Origin: Crocodylus rhombifer
Taxonomy: Eukaryota; Chordata; Crocodylia; Crocodylidae
Direction: 5' to 3'
Length of the DNA stretch: 64,000 nt
NCBI GenBank assembly: GCA_038503035.1
Contig: JAVSML010000960.1
Location: 62,001 to 126,000, forward strand
Shown: piece by piece, positions 34,421 to 45,121 of the stretch
How the letters are laid out: each line of letters opens with the position of its first letter
Numbering within the stretch: the first letter of the stretch is position 1
Notes under the pieces: generated by a model
Database searches by the model: none
The model's input: the letters and a program-made list of their open reading frames with translations, nothing else
Told to the model about the DNA's origin: nothing
Translations under genes and position numbers: made by a program

Positions 34421-35341
34421 GCAGTGCTGAGCTATGGAGTCACCATGGCTTGAAATGCTTTTGACTCTGCTGGGGCCCAGCCCAATGAACTGTATGGTAA
34501 ATCGTGAGCTTTTTGGCTTTAGACTAATATCATGCATAGTTTGTACTCTTTATAAGTAAGTACCGAGGTGTTACCAAGTTTGCCCGCTACTTTGCGGCGT
34601 GCTCATTTATTAGGGCTAGGTTCTTGGTAATTCTGTTAATGTGCTGCTTGTGTTACTGGTGTCTCTATATGGAGCTGTATCTCTCCCTTCTGCAAGCCCT
34701 CACCCCCAATGGAGCTATCTTGCAGGACTCAGTTCAGTGGGGCTGGGTTCCTTCAGTCCCCAAATCAGTCATACACACACACACAGATTAATGTGACATG
34801 CCTGACCTGGCCGGGTTGATCAGCATGGACAGGCTGACACCCTCATATGCCAAGAATCAGTTCATCAGAGCAACAATAACTACAGTCAGACACAAGCACA
34901 CAGTTAAACAGAAAACCTCTGAATCCGGCTGGGTGTCCAGCTGACAGACACCCTCATGGGCCAGCATTCAGTTCATCAGGGCACGTCTGAGCCAAACTGG
35001 GTCAATCAGCCTGTACAAGCTGATCCCCTTATGTGTTTCAAACTCAGCACATCCCAGTCTTTTAGCTTCTTGATGAGCAGATCGCACAGTACTTTTAGGC
35101 TTCACAAGGATCTTTAGCTTAGGTAAAAGAAGCGTTGCTGCAGAGCAAGTGGGGAAGGAGAAGTAAAGAAGGAAAAATATACCCAGTTACCACCAGTTTG
35201 ACTATAAAAGTTATTTATTGGTAAGTAGATGAAATATATATTGACACTGGTAGTAATAGACATGCAAAGGAAAAACAAACACAAACAGTTACAATATTAC
35301 CCTGGTTTCACTAAGTATTTGGGGAAACTTAGCTCAAGCTT
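34421..35341. other. Unassigned; possible decayed LTR
   Basis: Contains an (AC)n tract at 34773-34786 and phrases repeated about 130 bases apart: 'ggctgacaccctcat' near 34831 and 'cagacaccctcatgg' near 34946, then 'gctgatccccttatg' near 35019. Together with 35691-36180 it may be one LTR-like repeat split by the CR1 at 35342-35690. No ends were fixed. Confidence 0.35.
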
Positions 35342-35690
35342 AATTATAGTTTCATAGTTTCTAGGGTCGGAAGGGACCTGAGTAGATCACCTAGTCCGAC
35401 CGCCTGCCATGGCAGGAAATAATACTGGGGTCAGACGACCCCAGCAAGATGTTCAACTAACCTCCTCTTAAAACCCCCCAGGGTAGGAGCCAGCACCACT
35501 TCTCTTGGAAGTTGGTTCCAGATCCTAGCCGCCCTGACTGTGAAGTAGCGCTTCCTGATATCTAGCCTAAACCTGCCCTCTGCCAGCTTGTGACCATTAT
35601 TCCTGGTCACTCCTGGCAGTGCACGGGGGAATAGTGATTCCCCCAATGCCTGCTGATCCCCTCTGACTAATTTATAACAGGCCACAGGTT
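35342..35690 (-). mobile_element. CR1 LINE, short 3' fragment
   Basis: The minus-strand frame 35431-35685 reads MACYKLVRGDQQALGESLFP and continues VTRNNGHKLAEGRFRLDIRK, then VRAARIWNQLPREVV, the CR1 ORF2 C-terminus. The 3' end is at the left: tttcatagtttctagggtcgg at 35350, the reverse of the CR1 tail. A severely 5'-truncated insertion. Confidence 0.9.
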
Positions 35691-36507
35691 GTTACAGTTC
35701 AGGTTCAGAAATTTATGCTTAGAAAGAGAGAAGAGAAAAGAGAGAGAGAGCTGGGATCTTACCAGTCCAAGGCACTCGGGTTGCAAAGCTGACAGGTTAA
35801 AGTTCTCAGCACGATCATTGAAGGGAGATGATCTGCCTCCTTCAGCCTCTCCAGAAGAAAGTGGGTGGTGCCAGTACACACACTGCTGCTTCTTTTACGG
35901 ATTTTTATACCCTCAGTTCAGCTTCTTTCAATCATTCTCAATAGCGTAAATCAAATTGTCTTTTCTATTGACAAGGGGTTATCTGATTGGAACATCTCAG
36001 GAAACTGATTGATACTCAGGAAACACACACTTAGGAGCCAGCTTGACATTCCTATGGATAGCAGATATACTGATGGGACATCTCCTGGTGTCTTCAGAAA
36101 CAATAGATAGCTTGTAGCATCAGGGTCTTGGATTTTTACTTGCTGTGAACAAGCCTCAGCTTAGCATGACTTTTCTAGATCTTACTATAGTCTTTTAACA
36201 GACTTAAGGCAATTATTGGAGTGTTCATAACCTGTTGTGGAGAGGACTTCCACCAGTCGTCTGTGGAAGAGTATGACAACACTCGTGGACAGGGCTCCAA
36301 CGGGCTGGACGCTGTGATGAACCCTGTACCATTGTTCAGAAGTTGTCCATACTCCCTTCTAACTCGGTCTATTGCCTCAGCATTCCCTAACCCAGCAACC
36401 AAGTTGTAGCCAATTAAGTTTACATAGGCCTCCCATGGTGGGACCGGGGAATGTACGGCCTGAGATGCCTAGTAAACTTACTTCTGCTTAGAGGTGGGGG
36501 GGGGGGG
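35691..36507. other. Unassigned; includes an unexplained minus-strand open frame
   Basis: An open minus-strand stretch at 36175-36402 reads MVAGLGNAEAIDRVRREYGQ and continues to 76 residues without a recognised domain. Its composition is more protein-like than that of most shadows here, so it may be a fragment of a retroelement or other coding repeat. I cannot name it. The rest shows nothing recognised. Confidence 0.3.
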
Positions 36508-36607
36508 NNNNNNNNNNNNNNNNNNNNNNNNNNNNNNNNNNNNNNNNNNNNNNNNNNNNNNNNNNNNNNNNNNNNNNNNNNNNNNNNNNNNNNNNNNNNN
36601 NNNNNNN
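36508..36607. other. Assembly gap, 100 N
   Basis: Exactly 100 N, the usual placeholder for a gap of unknown size. Poly-G flanks it: 11-12 G before (36496-36507) and about 17 G after (36609-36625). The true sequence is probably a long G-rich simple repeat that failed to assemble. Confidence 0.97.
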
Positions 36608-37347
36608 AGGGGGGGGGGGGGGGGGAGAGGGAGGAGAGGGGAGAGGGGGAAGTCCTTTGTAAATCCAGATTAGAACTGGTCTGATAAATGCTGAGCTGGG
36701 TGTGGGGGTTGATGAGCATTTGGAGCACAGATTCCCCGTCATGCAGTGCTCCCCTGCTTCGCTGATCCCAGAATTCACTGCCGTCTCTGCTTCAGGTTTT
36801 CTGTTCTCCATCTCTCATGTAAATGAATGGTCATCTGTTCCCATCTCAGATGCAAATGAGACCTAGGGCAGTTGTTTCACTTTTGTCACCCTTATCTGGA
36901 GGGTTTTAGGTGTGTCTCTCACTGCATTTTAATCAGGTTCTGTTTAGGTAGAGAGGGGGAATTCTTTGTGAGTCAGACAGTCTGTGTCCTGTGTCAGAGT
37001 TCCCCAAGAACATGGAGCTGAGAGGTAACAAAGATGCTGTTTAAAGGTGTGTTTTTGGAATACTTGTGCTAAAAACTTGCAGCAGTTTCCAAAAAAGCAA
37101 AATGCAAATTACTATAGACAAGTTTATTTCAAAATCAGTATTTTTAAATTTGTCTCTTCTGTGTGCTCAGGGAAAGCAGGGTCTAATACTAAGGGGAGCT
37201 GCAGGGGGAGGACTTCAGGGTGGGGGCAGAGGGCAAGGGATATACCCCTGGTATATCAATGGGAGGGGTCAAATTCAAGACAAACCTCCGGTAATTAGAT
37301 TCCTGTATTTGGGAAATTATGGCAAATGTATACATTTTCCATATAGA
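36608..37347. other. Unassigned sequence after the gap
   Basis: Begins with a poly-G then G/A-rich tract (36609-36650). Nothing else was recognised. Confidence 0.45.
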
Positions 37348-37355
37348 ATCTAATT

Positions 37356-38871
37356 CAGGGGCAGGCAAAATATGGCCGTGGGCCAGATCTGGCCCGCCAC
37401 GGCATTCTATCGGATGCGTGAGGTCCCTGAAAATTTTAGAAAATTAATATTTATATGCCCCTGGCTACCTGTCAAAGATGGCAGGAGCCAGTGGCAGTAG
37501 GACCCAAGGGGATGGAGAAGCAGGTCCAACCCTGCCCCACACTCGCTCTAGCCCCTCCCCTCCCCTTCCCAAGCCCCAGCCTGAAGCCTTTGCCCAGCTG
37601 GAGCTTTTGGAGGCTTCTGGCCTGGAATTGTTCCTACCTCCCCATGCCGAGGGAAATACAGATAAGAGAAGGGTCGGGGGGAGGGAGGCAGGGGAGGACT
37701 GTGGGCAATCGCCCCAGTCTTTGGGGCCAGCTGGGCCAGGTCCTGCAGTGCCAGTGCTGCAGCGGAGAACCACATGGTGCCAGTGGGCAGGCAGGTAGGG
37801 GAGAGCAGGGAAATGACTGTGGCAGATGGGGGAAGGGGCAGCGAGGCCAGCACCGCCAGGGCCCAGGGTAACAGGAACACGGGGCAGGGGCTGCCTGGGG
37901 CTCTACGGAGCTTGGCTGTGCTGCTCAAGCAGGGAGAGGAGGGAGCCAGCCCTGCCCCATAGAGCACCATGAAGCCCCTGCCATGCGCTCCTGCTGCCCT
38001 GCTCTGGGCCCTGTGCTCCTGCTGTGCTCCACGTGCCTGCTTGCTGCCCTTTCCCCCATCTGCTGCAGCCATTTCCCCGCCCCCCTCCCTGCCCCCCCCC
38101 CCCCCCATTGACCGCTCAGCACCATGTGGTACCTAGCTCCAGCACTGGGACCACAGGAGGAGCTGGGATGGAGCAGGAGAAGAGCAGCAGTGACAGATGG
38201 GGCAAGTAGCAGCAAGCAGCAGCATGGGGCCACGCCAGTGCCCCAGGGCCAGGAGTGACAGAAACTCAGAGCATGGGCTTGCAGCAGTGCTGGCGGGGGC
38301 TCTGCTTGCCAGGGGGGAGGGGCTGTAGGCAAACCCTCCGCCTCCACAAACCACAACCCTCCCCAGCCACCTTCCCCCCACACACTCACAGCCCCCCCAC
38401 AAAACCCATACCCACTCACAGCCCACACACCCACATCTATCCACACCCTACAAATCTCCCCCACACCCACAAACCTATACCCACACCCCTCCCACAATAT
38501 ACAAGAGTAAGTCTTCATTTTGAGCTATTATACTATCACCTCTATGTAAACTACACAAGCATACATAAATGAGGGCAAAAATATTTTTTAAATTAAATTA
38601 ATGAATGTTGTAATACATTTCATTTTTAGAATATAATTTGGTATATTTCTGGTTCAGAGATGGCAAACCCCTTTGTTGAAGGAGTAATTCCGGAGGGCTA
38701 GAGGAGAGACTTCTGGTGGCAAAGGTCAGCGGTTGGGGGCAGGACTTCTGGCCCCAAGATGGTGACCCTGGTGCAGGGCACCTGTCAAGGGGTGGGGCTA
38801 CCCATGTGGCCTTTGATGGCTTGCCAAAACTTGATAAGTGGCCCTCTACCCAAAACAATCACCTGCCCCTG
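37356..38871. mobile_element. Non-autonomous hAT element, 1516 bp
   Basis: Ends caggggcaggcaa at 37356 and ...cacctgcccctg at 38871 are inverted. The flanks atctaatt (37348-37355) and atttaatt (38872-38879) are an 8 bp target duplication with one mismatch. The left end continues 'ggccgtgggccagatctggccc', a phrase common in reptile hAT elements. The interior is GC-rich, with a C-run at 38094-38106 and a CCCACA-type tract at 38370-38495. No transposase was seen. Long open frames such as 37548-38108 and 37925-38518 (minus) are low-complexity. Confidence 0.82.
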
Positions 38872-38879
38872 ATTTAATT

Positions 38880-39300
38880 ATTGGAGGGTTGTCCTATATT
38901 CAGGTTCATCTTGTATTCACGTAAATACGATATAGTGAATCATGAAACCTTTATCTGTGTTTAGTCCATGCTGTTTAGGGTCTCATGAAATTATAAATTT
39001 TTGTTCCTAGGCCTGCCTTTTGAAGGTATTTTTAGCTTTCCGTTGTGTATAAGGACTATGAGGTCAGAAATGGAGTGATTGTTCTGTGAAAAATGTTCTC
39101 CCACAGGTAACTGGGTGTCGCACGCACAGTTTCAGTAAAGGTATTTAGTGCATTGGATAAGGTATGTTACATTTTGTGATGGACATGTAAAATCCATGGA
39201 TTCTGATGGCTTTATTGTGAGGTGTTAACTGAGGTGGCAGTAGAGATGTATTGACAGGTTTTACATCTGTTCTCACGCCCAGGTAGTTTCTGTTTGTTGA
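38880..39300. other. Unassigned AT-rich sequence
   Basis: Nothing recognised between the hAT element and the Penelope-like element. Confidence 0.4.
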
Positions 39301-40540
39301 TCAATGGGGAGTTTACTTCTTACAATGAATTGAATGAGGCTTGGAGGTTGTTTACAAGCTGGGGGGCGGGGAGGAGGGGATGGATCAAAATCTGATCTTC
39401 TGGCACATTCTGTAATTCTTTAACAATTCTTCTTATAGCTTCCAGTGTGGGATGGTCCATGATAACCAGGGTGTGCTTTTGGTTTGGAGTCTTCTTTTTG
39501 TATTGCAGTAAGTCCAAGATGGGGTATTGGGGTGCTTCATTCAAAGATATGATCTGTTTCTCTGCTGGAGAGTACTTTCTTACTAAAACAGTTTTAGGTT
39601 GGTGAGATGGATGTTACAAATATTCTCAAGGTAGATGTGGTAGTATCTGAGAACTTGGCTATAAATTACAGATTTCGTGGTTGGTTGCTGGTTTTGTATA
39701 CATCAGTGTGGTATTCTGTGGGATTTTTGTATATAGTTATTTTTAGGGTGCCATTCTGCACTGTGGTATCTTGAAAGTTGATGTTAGTGTATGAGTATTC
39801 CAGAGAGAATTTGGTAGAAGATTGGTAATTGTTGAAGTGGTAGGAGTCAGTAAGCAAGTCTAGTTATTCAGTCCAGATGAATAAAATGTCACCTCTGTAA
39901 CAGGTTGAGTGCAGATTTGGTGATTTTTTTCCAAGGTGGCTCATGAAGAGGTTGGCTTATCAGCTGGTCCTCTTTATGCCCATAGGTGTGCCCATTGCTT
40001 GGAGAAGTGGGACTTGTTGGGGGGGGCCAAATGGATGATTTCTCTGATGTTGTGGTTGCAAATCTGAATATAGTAAGTCTTTTTGCAGGTATTGCTGGCA
40101 TGCAGTTGTGCCGTCTTAGTATGGGATATAAGCGTACAGGCTGGGTTGCAAGCATGGTCTTCTCAGAGAGATGGCCAGTGTTCCAGATCTTGCTGAGGGA
40201 GTCTTTTGGATCTTGTCAAAAATTTGCTGTTTGGGTGACAAGCGTTTTAAAATTTTTCTGAGTCCTCATAGTTCTTCAGTGAGGTATCTCAGTTTAATGT
40301 GATGGGTCTGCCATAGTTACCTGTTAGGACAACACAAAGTATATGGTGTGTATTGCTGACTATATGTACAATTTATGCTCTGAAAGGGTTTCCTTAAGGT
40401 AAACTTTCTGGAAAGTTTTGCCTCCTTATTGTCACTCAGGCACCAAGTTTGGCCAGTCGGCAAAATCATATATGTACAGCCAGCTCTTCTCTCATGTAAT
40501 GCAGCCCCTTCTCTAATCAGTCTACATTTTGCCTTCACAG
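39300..40540 (-). pseudogene. Penelope-like element reverse transcriptase remnant
   Basis: Read on the minus strand from 40160 to 39660, broken frames preserve the Penelope-like RT signature in order: a QAMGTPMGIK phrase followed by SANLFMSHL (about 40015-39940), DILFIWTE (about 39890-39865, the catalytic-motif region), then SLEYSYTNINFQDTTVQNGT, LKITIYKNPTEYHTDVYKTS and NQPRNL (39666-39830). These correspond to 'GTxMGxxxxPxYANLFM', 'DDIFFIW' and 'INFLDxxxxxxxxxxxTxLYxKPTDxHxYL'. The first Asp of the catalytic pair is not evident and several stops interrupt it. More 3' minus-strand coding (39320-39544) and 5' sequence up to 40540 may belong to the same element. Confidence 0.72.
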
Positions 40541-40563
40541 GAGATGGTCGTGTCTGTCTAGAT

Positions 40564-41128
40564 CATGACTTTCAGCCTTTTTAGCTTAAGTGCCCCTGTA
40601 CAAAACCTTTTTCTCAATTTAGTGACACCCATTGAGCATCACTGAGCTAGAATTTAGCTGGTGATGGGTGAGGGTGGCTGCAGGACCTTACCCTGCTGTG
40701 ACCTGCTCTTTTTCCACTGTCTGCTTCTCCCTACCCCCAGGTTATACCTGAGGGGACAAGCATAACCCCTGCCACTGCAGATGCTACTGTGGGGTATCAC
40801 ATACTAGCAACCAGAACCATCTACGTGTGTGGCCCCTCCCACTAGCCTTAGGAGTGTGGGGCAGAGGTGGAAAGGGCTGGCCGAAAAATACAGCTCTACA
40901 GTTCCATGTCTGCCTGTTCATCTGCCCACCCATAGCAGAGCATGCTGCTCAGAGCATGGGGATAGCTAGCAGAGAGGGTGCTGTGGTGTTGGAAGGACAG
41001 TAGTGGATGTCTCCAAAAGAACAGTCACAATCACTGCTTGTCTATGGGACTCTTTACATCTTTGCACAGGGACCAGGCACTGTGTTACTTTTAAAAGGAT
41101 CTTGCAGGGTCCATGTTGAGAGTCACTG
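40564..41128. mobile_element. hAT-like element A, 565 bp
   Basis: Left end catgactttcagcc and the reverse complement of the right end, cagtgactctcaacatgg, align as diverged hAT termini. The flanks gtctagat (40556-40563) and ttctaaat (41129-41136) are 8 bp long with 6 of 8 matching. No coding capacity is evident. Confidence 0.6.
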
Positions 41129-41136
41129 TTCTAAAT

Positions 41137-41390
41137 CAGGACTCTGCAACCTGCAGGCCTCAAAGAGGTCCATTCTGGTCTGCATAAATCTAATCCAGCA
41201 CTGGAGGATCAGTGTCATGGAGCTGTTCCAGGTTGCTCCTTTAGTTGCTGCTCTGCTGCATCTAAGCTTACCCTTGCTGCGGTGGAGCTGGGAATCTGAC
41301 AAGTAGATGCTTGGAACAGAGATTTCTGGCTCTCAGTGATAACTATGTCATAAACTTGAGTTTATGCCAGCAAAAGGCTGCTGACCCCTG
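41137..41390. mobile_element. hAT-like element B, 254 bp, abutting element A
   Basis: Starts caggactctgcaacctgcagg directly after the 8 bp repeat that follows element A, and ends ...ctgctgacccctg. It is flanked by ttctaaat (41129-41136) and gtttagat (41391-41398). The interior has 'ggtccattctggtctgc' phrasing like other hAT MITEs here. Confidence 0.6.
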
Positions 41391-41398
41391 GTTTAGAT

Positions 41399-43765
41399 GA
41401 TAAAAGTAAATGCAGAGCAATGAGAGGATAGGAGGATCTCCCACTCTTCTTTTCACAGCTTTTTTCAAAGACTCTGCTGAGAAACTAGAAGGAAAATATA
41501 GAGGAGTTTAGAGGCATTCTGATACCATTTACCCTCTTGGATTTCTTTTGGTTCACAAGTTTACTCACCTTCCCCAAGAGTTTGGCTGTTCTGCTTTTGG
41601 GACATTGCAGCAGCTAAGAACATCCCCTTCTCCTGTTCATGCACACTGATACTTGAGGCTGTGAAAGGAAGAGGAGGGGGATCAGTTTTACAGATTCTCA
41701 AAGATTAAACTTTAACTGAAGTTTATTGGAGCAGAAGCTGAACATTTTATTGGATTACACTGTTTAATTTTAAGATGCTTTTGAAATCTTTTAGTGAGGT
41801 CTCAGTCAATTTGCTTTTAATTTTAAGACACTTAGTATGATCTCTTCCCCAGCTTTCCCTTTCCCTCTTAGTCTTTTCTGGTTATCATGGGAAATCACCA
41901 CAAACATAACTAGCATTGCAACCTGCCTCAGCATATCCTTTCTGATTTTATAAAACAGTAGAGTTGTCTGGAGTGCCAAGTGTCTAGTTTTGTTCCCAAG
42001 GAAAATTTCAGGATCTGACATTTGTCCTGAGCCATTTCTGACAAAGGAAAGATTGCAGCAGCCTTTTAAGAACTGAAATTCTAAAGGCACAGCTTCCAGG
42101 AGGTCAGAAAGTCCCACTCCCAGCTTGACTTGTAGTAGGTGCCTTAAAAAGGGATCTTGGGAGTGAGCTTCTGGCTCCTAAATGCAGGGTTTTATTCTTT
42201 GATTGAGGCAGTATAAAGGACAGAAAGTCTCCATTGCCTTTCAGAAATTAACTTATCACATGAGAGAGAAGATGGTTTTCTGGATTAAAATCTGCATCTC
42301 TTTGAAATTTGCTTGTCCACTTTAATGTAACCCTAAGGAGAAAAATAAGCTTTTTTGCATTAAAAATGTGTGGATCTTTTTGTAGAAATCAAATCTGAAC
42401 TCCCACCCCGTTATGTATGTGGAGTTCAATAATGTATAGCTCCTAAAATAATTTTTAGCTTGACAGAGTCTGTGAGGAGTCCTGGGAGCAAATATTTAGC
42501 ATGGGTGATAGATACAGCTAACTGACGCGCAGAAAGCAAAGCAGCTCATTAAGTTTGTCTTGAACACTGTTTAACAGTATTATTTCAAGAAACTTTAAGA
42601 CATGAAGTTATGGAACCATTAAAAACCCATAGATGATCTTATTTCTAAAAGGCAGTTTGTATAAATTCAGTCAGACCAGGATAACATGTTGACATAAGAT
42701 AATGCAGTGCTTTAACCCTCTCTCATGTAGGTAGCATAACTTATGCAGAAAATGGGCATTATATTTTATATCGTTGAATAGACAACAATAATTGGATTCC
42801 TGCTTGCTCTTAAAAATGCAATATGACCGGGGTTTAAAGTAATACAGTGTGTTGCATTTTATTACTAATATATATCATCTGCAATTTCATCTTGTAGTAT
42901 TTATTTGTATTATTTCATAAGCTGGTTAAAATTGTTGGGGTCTAAATCTTGCCTACAAAATGTTGGGAACCGCTAGCCTGGGCTCCTTCAGCACTTTTGA
43001 GTGTTTGTTAGAGTTAGGAACCAAAACTTGACACAGCTGTAAAAACATACAGAGAGCCTTTGGCCTCAGCAGTTCTAGTACTGCAGGCAGATTTCAGATA
43101 TAAATTTTACTCTGCTGCCCCTAGTACTAATGAAGTCAGTTTCTTTGGGTGGGTTTGCAGCCAGGTGTGTCCAGTTCTGTGGCTAACCAGTGCTCTTTAT
43201 TTAATTTTTCCACTTGTGACATTTCTACCAAACTTAAAAAACAAACATAAAAATTGGCTTGATGCAGTGGTTCAAAATGTTAATAGTAGCATTAGGCTGA
43301 GTAAAAGACTTCCTTTAGATCCTGTTCTGCCAGAGATCTCCACCTTGTGGCTTATAGTGAGCAGACTTAAACTGTCCAAACTGGGAACTGCTTTAGTCAA
43401 TACTAGAAGTTGCAGCTATTTTTTTTTTCATCAGAGTTCCTCGGGAACAAAAATAACAGGCTGATCAAAATACTGTATTAGTAATTCTTTGTATAAACAG
43501 CAAAGAAAGCATATTCTCAGCCCCCTGAATCAAGGGTTTCAGCAAAGGTCTTCTCCTTATTGTTAGACCTTTCCTGTTGTTACCAAAGTTCATTACAGAA
43601 ATTGCACTATATCTCTTCTCTCTTATCTACATTTGTATTTATATCTATCCAACTAGGTGGTGGAAAAAAAACATTCCTAATCTAATAAAGTGTTATTTTA
43701 ACAAAGACTTGTGTAATATGGAGCAGAGATATTGTTTTGTAGCTGTACATATTAAAAGCTGCAAA
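41399..43765. other. Unassigned intronic sequence
   Basis: No exon or recognised repeat. The open frames at 41806-42117 (minus) and 43060-43464 (plus) have no domain. Confidence 0.4.
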
Positions 43766-43767
43766 AA

Positions 43768-43960
43768 ATGATAGAACAGGAAGGAGCCGTCCAGACCAAC
43801 ATGCCAACCCTGTTTTAATTTATCTTAATCCCACCTTCCTGCTTTCCCACCAGACCACTCAATCCCCTTCTTTTCCAGAAATACATCTAGGTGTCTTTTC
43901 AAGTCATTTATTGGCTCTGCCATGCATAGCACAATAGGGCCTTTGTTTTCCTTTCAGCTA
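43768..43960 (-). mobile_element. CR1-like 3' fragment, very old
   Basis: The phrase gatagaacaggaaggagccg at 43770, followed by 'tccagaccaacatgcc' and 'atacatctaggtgtcttttcaag', has the layout of the reverse complement of an old CR1 or L3-type 3' end ('atagaacaggaagggaccgtccaga...'). No coding frame remains. Confidence 0.4.
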
Positions 43961-43977
43961 TAGCTTCTTATACTCAG

Positions 43978-44089
43978 TGGCCCACATTCTGCTCTGTTAC
44001 ACTGGTGTGAACTTAAAGTAACACTATTAACATCATCACTGGCATGGATTTAAGTCATTGTAGCTGAATGAAAGCAGAATGTGCCCCAC
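43978..44089. mobile_element. MITE with 25 bp inverted ends
   Basis: Left tggcccacattctgctctgt and right 'gaaagcagaatgtgccccac' are inverted. The interior 'ttacactggtgtgaact...aagtaacact' matches a short palindromic MITE frequent in birds, turtles and crocodilians. Superfamily not assigned. Confidence 0.6.
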
Positions 44090-44483
44090 AACTTTGAGCA
44101 GTTTTCTATCTTTGTGGGTTTATTTATTATTTAAAAAGGTATTCTGTTTTACAAGAAGAAAAATTCAATTTTATCATAGATTAGCAATATTCTGAGCATT
44201 GGAAACCAACCTGGGATTCCAGACTTTTTAATGTCATCTATATTACGTTTTCTTAAATTTGATGCAGTTTAGTTCAAAAGGAAGTTATTCTTCTTGCTAG
44301 AGGTTAAAAGATCCAGAATGTTGACCACTCAGAGAAGCCTAGAAATTACTACATCAGTTAGGGTGTTTGAATGAAGTTAGTATTGCAAATTTTGGATTTT
44401 TGATCCTTAGGTACATCTTTCCTCAAATTACTTCATTTTAAAATTTTGCCAGTTTTAAAATCTGTTTTTCTCAACAGCTAGAG

Positions 44484-44652
44484 CAGGGGCGGGCAATTAT
44501 TTTGGGCAGAGGGCCATTTACTGAGTTTCGGCAAGCCACTGAGGGCCTCATAACAGCCAGCCCAAGGCAGATCAATATTAATTTTCTAAATTTTTTAGGG
44601 GGCCTGTGGGCCAGATATGCAGCTTGCAAGGCCATTCTTTTGCCCACCCCTG
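44484..44652. mobile_element. hAT MITE, 169 bp, perfect 8 bp target duplication
   Basis: Starts caggggcgggcaatta and ends 'cttttgcccacccctg', clear inverted ends. Perfect agctagag duplications flank it at 44476-44483 and 44653-44660. Its ends resemble those of the 1516 bp hAT element at 37356, so they are probably one family. Low divergence of the duplication suggests a younger insertion. Confidence 0.9.
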
Positions 44653-44987
44653 AGCTAGAGACTCCTTATATCCTTCACCCATATGATACTAACCTTGGTG
44701 AACTCACTCTAAACTCAACTAGTGAATGTCAGTGAGAGTAGCTTCACAATACAGTACTTAAAATATGTATTAGAATTTCATTCTAACTATATAAAGCACT
44801 GGTTAAATATGTTACACAAGGCATTATAATAAGAGCACGTCAGTTTTAAATTCAGTTTTGAAAGTGCTTTAAAATTCATATGGTATTATTGGAGTGATGT
44901 TGTAGCTGTGATGGTCCAGAAACTATGCAAGAGGCAAAGATTTCTTTTATTGGGTCAACTGTGTAGTTGGGATAAAGTTAGACAAGC

Positions 44988-45014
44988 TTTCGAATGCAAG
45001 ATATTTTTCCTCAG
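44988..45014 (-). ncRNA. Hammerhead-ribozyme-like core (minus)
   Basis: On the minus strand CTGAGGA (45014-45008) and GAAA (44991-44988) are both intact consensus core blocks, but the spacer between them pairs poorly as stem II. Compare the inverted copy at 45081-45107. Confidence 0.45.
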
Positions 45015-45080
45015 GTTTGTGGTCACAAGGAGCTAGGCAGAGTATAGACTGCCTATGCCTGGCTCCTTGTGACCAGAGAC

Positions 45081-45107
45081 CTGAGGAAGAATGTATCGCA
45101 TTCAAAA
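45081..45107 (+). ncRNA. Hammerhead-ribozyme-like core (plus)
   Basis: CTGAGGA (45081-45087) is followed by GAATG-TATCG-CATTC, a perfect 5 bp stem II with a 5-base loop, and then AAAA in place of the consensus GAAA. So this copy kept stem II but lost a core G, while its inverted partner kept both core blocks but lost the stem. Confidence 0.5.
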
Positions 45108-45121
45108 ACTTGTCTAACTTT

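Larger units (their letters stand above)
44890..45121. mobile_element. Penelope-like pLTR arranged as an inverted repeat
   Basis: The minus strand of 44890-45039 carries the Penelope-like terminal signature: hammerhead-like core, gaaagcttgtctaacttt, ttgacccaataaaagaaatc and tggaccatcacagctacaac. The last 66 bases (44974-45039) are repeated in inverted orientation at 45056-45121 with roughly 88 percent identity and a 16-base spacer. Back-to-back partial terminal repeats are a known oddity of Penelope-like insertions. Confidence 0.72.

Noticed and set aside
37548..38518. Minus-strand open frames of 186 and 197 codons
   Set aside because: They lie wholly inside the GC-rich hAT element and consist of low-complexity Gly/Val/Ser-rich sequence.
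43060..43464. Possible exon with nearby cag acceptor-like sites
   Set aside because: The translation does not match UQCC1 or any family I recognise, and there is no donor in the right phase.
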